Shown here: in pieces, positions 7,126-12,112 of the stretch
Layout of the letters: every line of letters begins with the position of its first letter
Position numbering within the stretch: position 1 is the first letter of the stretch
Assembly: GCA_002331575.1 (NCBI GenBank)
Contig: DCZG01000106.1
Span: 5,090-17,201, forward strand
Direction of reading: 5' to 3'
DNA length: 12,112 nt
From: Atopobium sp. UBA2090
Lineage (GTDB): Bacteria > Actinomycetota > Coriobacteriia > Coriobacteriales > Atopobiaceae
The notes under the pieces: generated by a model
What the model was told of the DNA's origin: nothing
Seen by the model: the letters and a program-made list of their open reading frames with translations, nothing else
Databases searched by the model: none
Made by a program: the position numbers and the translations under genes

Positions 7126-9096
7126 CTACGCGCAGCAGCCCTCGACCCAGCTGATGAAGTTGGTCGCGGCGTCACCCGTCCGCTCGGCGGTGGTGTGGCC
7201 GAGTCCCCAGACCGTCTCGAAGTCCACGTCCTGCACGTTCGAGTTCGCCTCGAGCGCGAGGGCGAGGTTCATCTCGGTGGTGAGCGAGGTGTCGCCCTGG
7301 TCGATGCCGGTGCGAATGCGCCAGTGGGCTGCCGGGGTGGCGCTCCCGAAGCCCTCGTAGCCCTCGCAGACGAAGTACATGGGGTTGTACATCTTCTGGC
7401 GGTCGGCCGTGAGCGTGCCGAGGTCGTCCGTGTTGCTCATGTCGCCCTTGTAGGCGTCGACGTAGCTCGAGTCGAAGTCCGAGCACGCCGCGTAGCTGCT
7501 CTGGTTGTCGGTGAGCAGCTTCGACATGGTCGCGTCAAAGTGGAGGGCGTCGGACTCGGAGTTGCCGAAGAGGTAGTTCTCGGCCTGGCTTCTTTCGAGG
7601 GAGTCGAAGGCGCCCACGTCCTTGGAGGCGGACTTGCAGTGCGTCACGAAGGCGCCCATGCTCGTGATCGTGGCGGTGTTGGTCGAGGAGTCGTAGCTCA
7701 CCCACTCGGTGTCGGAGTTGAGCGAGGCGACGTAGTCCTCGACCGTCTCGTAGGTCGTGGAGTCCGTGCTCGAGCTGGAGCCCGTCATCCCGCCGGAGGG
7801 CATCCCACCAGACGGGGCGCCGGAGCTTGACGCGTCGGTCGGAGCAGAGCCGGACGGTGCGCTCGATTCCGAGGCGTCGGTCGGCATGGTGCCTCCGGAC
7901 ATCCTGCCGCCGGTCATGCCGCTCGAGCTGCCGCCGCCGAAGCCGCCGTCGGCCATGGTCGTCGAGGAGGGCGTGTAGGGGAAGGTCGTGTCGGTGAGGA
8001 AGTTGTTGAGCGAGCCCTCGATGACGGACACCACCTGGTCGTAGTAGCTGCCCGAGGAGTAGGTCCCCTCGCCGCCCTCGTTGAGCCCGAGCACGTTGCC
8101 CTGGGCGTCGACGAGCCCGACCTCGTTGATCCAGGTCGCGAAGGACTCGGCGAGATCGCCTGAGAAGACCTTGGTCCAGGTGCCGTCGGCGCGTGTGCCG
8201 CTCGTCGCGAACTGGCCCATCATCCACTCGTACGCCTCGTCGGCCTCGTCGAGGGCGGTGATCGGGCACCAGCACATCGATCCCGTGACGGCGTCGGAGA
8301 TTGCGCTGCCGCTATCGTCGGTCATGGCAGCGCCGATTGACTCGAGGTAGGGGTAGTAGAGCTCGGAGTCGCCCGTGGCACCCATGAGGGAGCTCTGGGC
8401 GCCGCCGCCGGAGTGGCCGAACGTGAAGACCTTCTTCGCGCCGCCCGGAATCGCGGGGGAGCTGTAGCGCAGGCAGCGGACGGCGGCCTTGAGGTCCGTC
8501 ACGCCCCAGGGGGCGCCGCCGGCGAAGCTGGTGCCGTCGGAGTTCTCGCCGTTGTTGCGGCCGCGGCAGCCGGGATAGACGTAGACGAGACCCGCCGAGA
8601 GGTAGCTCGTGAGACCATCGGCGCTGTACGAGGTCGGTGCGGGCTGGGCGGCGTAGCCGGCGGTGTTCACAGGGATGACCACGGGCGCGCTCGAGGCGGT
8701 GAAGCTGCCCGCGGTGCCGGACTCGTTGACCTTGCAGGTATAGGTCCCGTCTCCGTTGGCCGTGCCGGTGAAGTAGCTGCCGGGCACGTAGATGCCCATG
8801 GACTCGTAGTCGGTCGCGGCGGGGGTCGTGCAGTACTGGATGCCGATCTGGTAGTAGACGTCGTTCTCCGAGTCGTAGCTCCAGGCAGCATCGTCGATGA
8901 CGATGGTCGACAGGTCGCCGTTGTTGGTCCCGGCGGTCGTGGAGGAGCTCGTCTGCGTGGACGACGTCGACTCGGAGGTGCTTCCGGTCGAGCTTGAGCA
9001 TCCGGCGAGGCCGAGTGCCGCGAGGCCTCCCGTCATGAGGAAGGACCTACGTGTGAGGTTGAGGTTCGTGTGGTTGTGACGGCTGGACAGAGTCAT
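7126..9096 (-). CDS. Exported tannase-like (subtype B) alpha/beta-hydrolase lipoprotein
   Basis: 656 residues. The N-terminus has a twin-arginine motif TRRSFL (15-20), a hydrophobic stretch and the lipobox LAGC (C33), so it is probably a Tat-exported lipoprotein anchored outside the cell. A Ser/Thr-rich linker (34-58) follows. The hydrolase part shows a GCRGRNNG oxyanion-type segment (176-183), the nucleophile elbow GHSGGG (227-232, Ser229) and CPITALDEADEAYEW (277-291). Further on are AENYLFG (505-511), an aspartate pair in GIDQGDTS (D599/D602) and WGLGH (630-634, His634), a plausible Ser-Asp-His triad. This order resembles bacterial tannases of the Lactobacillus type, which release gallic acid from galloyl esters; feruloyl or other esters are possible. 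Residues 377-449 are a Ser/Gly/Met-rich insert. The start is ATG 9094-9096 with AAGGGAG six bases upstream; the upstream ATG at 9231 has no site. The gene is convergent with the glycosyltransferase and divergent from degV. Confidence 0.8.
   Translation of the reverse strand: MTLSSRHNHTNLNLTRRSFLMTGGLAALGLAGCSSSTGSTSESTSSTQTSSSTTAGTNNGDLSTIVIDDAAWSYDSENDVYYQIGIQYCTTPAATDYESMGIYVPGSYFTGTANGDGTYTCKVNESGTAGSFTASSAPVVIPVNTAGYAAQPAPTSYSADGLTSYLSAGLVYVYPGCRGRNNGENSDGTSFAGGAPWGVTDLKAAVRCLRYSSPAIPGGAKKVFTFGHSGGGAQSSLMGATGDSELYYPYLESIGAAMTDDSGSAISDAVTGSMCWCPITALDEADEAYEWMMGQFATSGTRADGTWTKVFSGDLAESFATWINEVGLVDAQGNVLGLNEGGEGTYSSGSYYDQVVSVIEGSLNNFLTDTTFPYTPSSTTMADGGFGGGSSSGMTGGRMSGGTMPTDASESSAPSGSAPTDASSSGAPSGGMPSGGMTGSSSSTDSTTYETVEDYVASLNSDTEWVSYDSSTNTATITSMGAFVTHCKSASKDVGAFDSLERSQAENYLFGNSESDALHFDATMSKLLTDNQSSYAACSDFDSSYVDAYKGDMSNTDDLGTLTADRQKMYNPMYFVCEGYEGFGSATPAAHWRIRTGIDQGDTSLTTEMNLALALEANSNVQDVDFETVWGLGHTTAERTGDAATNFISWVEGCCA
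7807..7884 (-). repeat. Tandem 14-residue repeat in the hydrolase insert
   Basis: Within the low-complexity insert, PTDASESSAPSG (residues 405-416) recurs as PTDASSSGAPSG (419-430), a 14-residue (42-base) period. A shorter PSGGM repeat follows (429-437). Such units tend to vary in copy number between strains. Confidence 0.6.
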
Positions 9097-9244
9097 GATG
9101 GCTCCCTTCGTGGGAATCGCGTCGCGCCAAGTGTGATCCGGCAATGGCACGTTCTTGTGACTGTCTGCCTGCGATTGGCGCCAGTCTACCGTCCTCCTCG
9201 CGGCCCCGAAACTGAAAGAGACCGTTCCCATAGCATCGAAACAT

Positions 9245-9258
9245 ACCTTAGGTTACCT
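9245..9258. promoter_or_regulatory. Operator-like overlapping inverted repeats
   Basis: ACCT-T-AGGT and AGGT-T-ACCT overlap to give ACCTTAGGTTACCT, three alternating half-sites. It lies about 150 bases upstream of the tannase-like start, next to a possible minus-strand -10 (TATGTT). This is a good candidate binding site for a dimeric regulator; the protein is unknown and no regulator gene lies in the window. Confidence 0.4.
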
Positions 9259-9380
9259 GAAAAAAATGGGCCCCTATCGCCCCGCGCTACGCGTCCAAAC
9301 ACGACAGCGTTTTTTGAACGATGGTCAAGTGAGCAGTGTTAGTGCAGTTATGACGCGCACTGAATTTGACCCTCTCCCTT

Positions 9381-9389
9381 TGCTACCGT
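9381..9389 (+). promoter_or_regulatory. Candidate extended -10 for degV
   Basis: TGC-TACCGT is a TGn-plus-hexamer element 50 bases before the degV start. TTTGAC lies at 9365-9370, but only 13 bases away, too close for a standard -35. The same 11-base string TGCTACCGTGA stands before the next gene, at 10327-10337. Confidence 0.35.
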
Positions 9390-9439
9390 GAGTGGGCATT
9401 CAGCGCGTCACAAGGCAGGGCTTCTCCAAGGAGGCAGAC

Positions 9440-10303
9440 ATGGCGGACTACGTTCTCGTCACCGAATCGGGTTCGGACGTCTCGAGGGAAGTCGCCGAGC
9501 GATACGGCATCGTCGTCGTCCCCATGCACGTGAACTTCGAGGGCGCCGAGCATGACGACGGGACGTTCACGACGGAGGAGCTCTACGCGAGCTACCGGCG
9601 GACGGGAAAGCTTCCCCACACGAGCGGCTGCTCGCCGCAGGACTTCTCCGACGTCTTCGACCGCATCCACGCGGAGAGGCCCGAGGCGCATATCTTCTAC
9701 CTCGCGTATTCCGCCGTCACTACGGTCTCCTTCGCCTCGGCGCAGTGCGCGGCCGAGAACCGCGGCTACGTGACGAGCGTCGACACCAAGAGCGTCTCGT
9801 CGGGGCTCCAGATGGTTGTCACCAACACCGCCCTCTTCCTCGAGGCTCATCCCGACGCCACCGCCGACGAGGTCAGGGCCTTCGCCGAGGACCAGGTCCG
9901 CCGCATTCGCATGGCCTTCATCCCCGGCGACCTCGACTACCTGCGCGCGGGCGGACGTCTCTCGAACGTCGCCTTCCTCGGCGCGACGCTCCTGCGGATC
10001 AAGCCCACCGTCGAGATCATCGATGGCAGGCTCATCGCCACGAAGAAGCGCCGCGGCACGATGCTCAAGTGCGCCGTCGCCCTCACCGAGGACTTTCTCG
10101 CCGCCGAGCCCATGGACGGCTCGAGGGTGAACTTCATCTACTCCGTGGGCGACGGCCCCGACCCCATCCTCCAGAAGGTCGTCGAGAAGATCGCCAGAAG
10201 GCATGGCTTCGAGCAGATCGACTGGGTCAAGACGGGCTGCGTCATCGCGTCGCACGCTGGTCCGGGGTCCTTCGGCATCGTTGCCTGTGCGCGCCAGGTG
10301 TGA
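9440..10303 (+). CDS. DegV family (FakB-type) fatty-acid-binding protein
   Basis: 287 residues, cytosolic. By family it binds a fatty acid and presents it to the FakA kinase domain for phosphorylation, feeding phospholipid synthesis. Seen: the opening LVTESGSDVS (6-15), TSGCSPQDF (61-69, the usual place of TSQPS), YSAVTTVSFA (90-99), the LDYLRAGGRLSNV signature (165-177), RIKPTVEIIDGRL (186-198) and SHAGPGSFGI (271-280). Chosen start: ATG 9440, with AAGGAGG five bases upstream; the open frame back to 9392 lacks such a site. No fakA-like gene is in the window. The HAD phosphatase starts 64 bases downstream behind a repeat of the same promoter-like string, so the two may be transcribed separately. 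The specific ligand is unknown. Family call very likely correct. Confidence 0.92.
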   Translation: MADYVLVTESGSDVSREVAERYGIVVVPMHVNFEGAEHDDGTFTTEELYASYRRTGKLPHTSGCSPQDFSDVFDRIHAERPEAHIFYLAYSAVTTVSFASAQCAAENRGYVTSVDTKSVSSGLQMVVTNTALFLEAHPDATADEVRAFAEDQVRRIRMAFIPGDLDYLRAGGRLSNVAFLGATLLRIKPTVEIIDGRLIATKKRRGTMLKCAVALTEDFLAAEPMDGSRVNFIYSVGDGPDPILQKVVEKIARRHGFEQIDWVKTGCVIASHAGPGSFGIVACARQV

Positions 10304-10326
10304 TTCGTCGTACCTGCGACGTTCCG

Positions 10327-10335
10327 TGCTACCGT
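10327..10335 (+). promoter_or_regulatory. Candidate extended -10 for the HAD phosphatase gene
   Basis: TGC-TACCGT, identical with the element before degV, lies 33 bases upstream of the HAD start codon. No convincing -35 is visible. Support comes from the duplication at equivalent places. Confidence 0.35.
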
Positions 10336-10367
10336 GATGTCCCCACCAACGGAAGGGCGGCGCATCC

Positions 10368-11186
10368 ATGTACCGGATCATCGCAAGCGACCTCGACGAG
10401 ACGCTCCTGAACGATGAGCACGTCGTCTCCCGACGCAACGTCGAGGCCATCCGCGCGGCTCGCGAGCTGGGCGTGAAGTTCGTCCCCACGACCGGCCGCG
10501 GCTACACGAGCGTCCAGGGCACGCTCGACGAGCTCGGCCTCCGCGACGCTGCCGATGAGTACGTCGTCTCGTTCAACGGGGGCGTCGTCGTCGAGAACCG
10601 CGGGTGCCAGATCCTGAGCATGCACGCGCTTCCCTTCGAGGTCGCCTCGAAGCTCTACGACAGGGGACGGGCGTACGCGGACGTCTGCATCCACGTCTAC
10701 ACCCTCGACACGGTGTGGGTCTACAACTACAACCAGGCCGAGAGGGAGTACGTGGGTCGGCGCATGAACGTCGTCGAGACGGACGCGCCCACGCTCGACT
10801 TCCTTCGCGACGACACGATCGTGAAGGTCCTCTACATGAGTTTCGACCGTTCCTACCTGGAGCGCATTCGAGATGAGCTCGGCGAGGTCGTCGACCTTCT
10901 CGACGTGAGCTTCTCGGGTTCGCGCTACATGGAGTTCAACCCGAGGGGCGTGACCAAGGGAGCGGGCCTCATGGCCCTCGCGGCGCGTCTCGACGTCTCG
11001 CCGGAAGAGGTCATGGCTATCGGTGACAACGCGAACGACCGCTCCATGATCGAGGCTGCCGGTCTCGGCGTGGGCGTCGCCAACGTGGCGGACGACGTGC
11101 GAGCCTACTGCGACTACGTCTGCGAGGCGGACAACAACGCCGGCGGCGTGGGCGAGGCCATCGAGAAGTTCGTGCTCGGCAGATAG
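10368..11186 (+). CDS. Cof-type HAD-superfamily phosphatase
   Basis: 272 residues, cytosolic; probably removes phosphate from small molecules such as sugar phosphates or flavin nucleotides. All four HAD motifs are visible: motif I DLDETLL with nucleophile D8 and acid/base D10; motif II TTGR (41-44); motif III K197 in VTKG; motif IV GDNAND (219-224) with D220 and D224. The segment between about 82 and 190 is the C2B-type cap of the Cof group. MEFNPRGVTKG (188-198) is the characteristic stretch before motif III. Start ATG 10368 has GGAAGGG ten bases upstream. It follows degV by 64 bases on the same strand. Members of this group are promiscuous, so the substrate cannot be given. Confidence 0.92.
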   Translation: MYRIIASDLDETLLNDEHVVSRRNVEAIRAARELGVKFVPTTGRGYTSVQGTLDELGLRDAADEYVVSFNGGVVVENRGCQILSMHALPFEVASKLYDRGRAYADVCIHVYTLDTVWVYNYNQAEREYVGRRMNVVETDAPTLDFLRDDTIVKVLYMSFDRSYLERIRDELGEVVDLLDVSFSGSRYMEFNPRGVTKGAGLMALAARLDVSPEEVMAIGDNANDRSMIEAAGLGVGVANVADDVRAYCDYVCEADNNAGGVGEAIEKFVLGR

Positions 11187-11266
11187 GGGAGGACGCGGGG
11201 GTCTTCTCGGCGATTCTGTCGTTCCTCGGTGAGTCCGCCGACGGAGTGAGCCTATAGTGTCGTAGA

Positions 11267-11275
11267 TGGTACAAT
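11267..11275 (+). promoter_or_regulatory. Candidate extended -10 promoter for guaB
   Basis: TGG-TACAAT is a near-ideal extended -10, 60 bases before the guaB start. A second box, TATAGT, lies at 11253-11258. The predicted leader is about 50 bases and holds a small hairpin CCGC-TGAC-GCGG (11304-11315) before the ribosome site. No purine riboswitch or known operator is seen. Confidence 0.5.
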
Positions 11276-11335
11276 CCCACGAAATCTTTCAGGCAGACAG
11301 TGTCCGCTGACGCGGGCTGGAGAGGAGCTCGAGGT

Positions 11336-12112
11336 ATGGCAACGTTCTTCGAAGAGGAGTCTCACACCTTTTCCGAGTACCTTCTCGTTCCCGGGTACTC
11401 CTCGGCGGAGAACATTCCCGCCAACGTCTCGCTGAAGACGCCGCTCGTCCGCTTCCATCGCGGCGAGGTGTCTCCGATCACCCTCAACATTCCGATGGTG
11501 TCAGCCATCATGCAGTCGGTCTCCGGGCCGCGCATGGCCGTCGCGCTCTCGCAGGAGGGCGGTCTCTCCTTCATCTACGGCTCCCAGTCCGTCGAGGACG
11601 AGGCGGGGATGGTCCGCGAGGTCAAGTCGTACAAGGCGGGCTTCGTCGTCTCCGACTCGACGCTCACGCCCGAGAGCACCCTCTCTGACGTCGTCGAGCT
11701 CCTCGAGCGCACCGGCCACTCCACGATGCCCGTCACCGAGGACGGCACCGCCCACGGCAGGCTCTGCGGCATCGTCACGTCCCGCGACTACCGACTCTCC
11801 CGCGACGACCTGTCCCGCAAGGTCAAGGAGTTCATGACCCCGTTCGTCCAGCTCGTCACCGCGCCCGACGGCACCTCCCTCAAGACCGCGAACGACATCA
11901 TCTGGGCGCACAAGCTCAACACCCTGCCCATCGTCGACAAGGACCAGAACCTCGTCTCCCTCGTCTTCCGCAAGGACTATGACTCCCACAAGTCCCGGCC
12001 CGACGAGCTTCTCGACGAGCACAAGCGCTACCTCGTCGGCGCGGGCATCAACACCCGCGACTACGCCCAGCGCGTGCCCGCACTGGTAGAGGCCGGTGTG
12101 GATGTGCTGTGC
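11336..12112 (+). CDS. guaB: IMP dehydrogenase, N-terminal part (runs off window)
   Basis: 259 codons are present with no stop before the window end. The enzyme oxidises IMP to XMP with NAD+, the committed step of guanine nucleotide synthesis. Seen: the first barrel part with NIPMVSAIMQSVS (51-63) and MAVALSQEGGLSFI (67-80); a first CBS domain (about 104-156, GIVTSRDY at 145-152); a second CBS domain (about 162-216, LNTLPIVDKDQNL at 194-206); then return to the barrel with VGAGINTRDYAQR and LVEAGVDVLC (250-259). The catalytic cysteine loop lies beyond the window. Wording such as YGSQSVEDE in place of the common HKNMSIEEQ places it in a divergent IMPDH branch that I associate with Coriobacteriia. 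The ATG has AGAGGAG eight bases upstream. It follows the HAD gene by 149 bases and probably has its own promoter. Confidence 0.93.
   Translation, partial: MATFFEEESHTFSEYLLVPGYSSAENIPANVSLKTPLVRFHRGEVSPITLNIPMVSAIMQSVSGPRMAVALSQEGGLSFIYGSQSVEDEAGMVREVKSYKAGFVVSDSTLTPESTLSDVVELLERTGHSTMPVTEDGTAHGRLCGIVTSRDYRLSRDDLSRKVKEFMTPFVQLVTAPDGTSLKTANDIIWAHKLNTLPIVDKDQNLVSLVFRKDYDSHKSRPDELLDEHKRYLVGAGINTRDYAQRVPALVEAGVDVLC

Larger units (their letters stand above)
9097..9439. promoter_or_regulatory. Divergent regulatory region between the tannase-like gene and degV
   Basis: About 340 bases without a credible gene. Contents: the operator-like ACCTTAGGTTACCT (9245-9258), an A-run at 9260-9266 and a T-run at 9310-9315, the palindrome GGGCCC (9268-9273), and the string TGCTACCGTGA (9381-9391) before degV. 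On the minus strand, TATGTT or TATGGG just downstream of the operator-like repeat could be the -10 of the tannase-like gene. The region is AT-richer than its surroundings. I see no small gene with a good ribosome site in it. Confidence 0.5.

Noticed and set aside
9097..9231. Upstream ATG start for the tannase-like protein
   Set aside because: It would add 45 residues before the Tat/lipobox signal, which must be near the N-terminus, and lacks a ribosome site.
9260..9315. A-run and T-run as intrinsic terminators
   Set aside because: The stems next to them are only about 4 bp on either strand and no gene ends there. They look more like AT-rich promoter DNA.
11187..11250. Terminator after the HAD phosphatase
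   Set aside because: Only a short imperfect TCCG/CGGA stem is visible and there is no T-run.
1..12112. CRISPR array, tRNA or rRNA gene, insertion sequence, phage or defence module
   Set aside because: No spaced direct repeats, cloverleaf, transposase motif or phage/defence protein signature was found on either strand by reading.

Overview
The window is about 12 kb of GC-rich chromosomal DNA with strong GGAGG-type ribosome binding sites, short gaps and mainly housekeeping genes. The ileS-lspA-rluD order, the T-box before ileS, the wording of the partial IMP dehydrogenase and the GC content together suggest an actinobacterium of class Coriobacteriia (Olsenella/Atopobium/Collinsella type). That placement is inference from recalled family resemblance, not from a search. 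I see no insertion sequence, phage gene, CRISPR array, rRNA or tRNA.

Layout: (1) 50-817, minus strand: a stand-alone SAM-dependent methyltransferase. (2) 818-1226: a divergent intergenic region with a hairpin, a candidate extended -10 and an isoleucine T-box riboswitch (ATC specifier, T-box bulge, antiterminator, terminator). (3) 1227-7039, plus strand: isoleucyl-tRNA synthetase (ileS), signal peptidase II (lspA), an RluD-type pseudouridine synthase and a membrane family-2 glycosyltransferase. ileS/lspA and the synthase/glycosyltransferase are nearly abutting pairs. A GC-rich hairpin separates the two pairs. (4) 7056-7101: a hairpin that probably terminates convergent transcription. (5) 7126-9096, minus strand: an exported lipoprotein that looks like a subtype-B tannase or related ester hydrolase, with a long low-complexity insert. 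(6) 9097-9439: a divergent regulatory region with an inverted-repeat operator candidate. (7) 9440-11186, plus strand: a DegV/FakB-type fatty-acid-binding protein and a Cof-type HAD phosphatase, each preceded by the same TGCTACCGTGA string. (8) 11336-12112: the first 259 codons of IMP dehydrogenase (guaB), running off the window.

How the parts connect: the T-box should switch ileS, and possibly the genes behind it, on when uncharged tRNA-Ile accumulates. LspA would process lipoproteins such as the tannase-like protein encoded nearby, which carries both a twin-arginine motif and a lipobox. The remaining genes look like independent units. Nothing here is a clear new multi-gene system. The best leads are the atypical T-box, the tannase-like lipoprotein with its repeat-bearing insert and operator-like upstream region, and the promoter-like sequence in the extended tail of the pseudouridine synthase gene.
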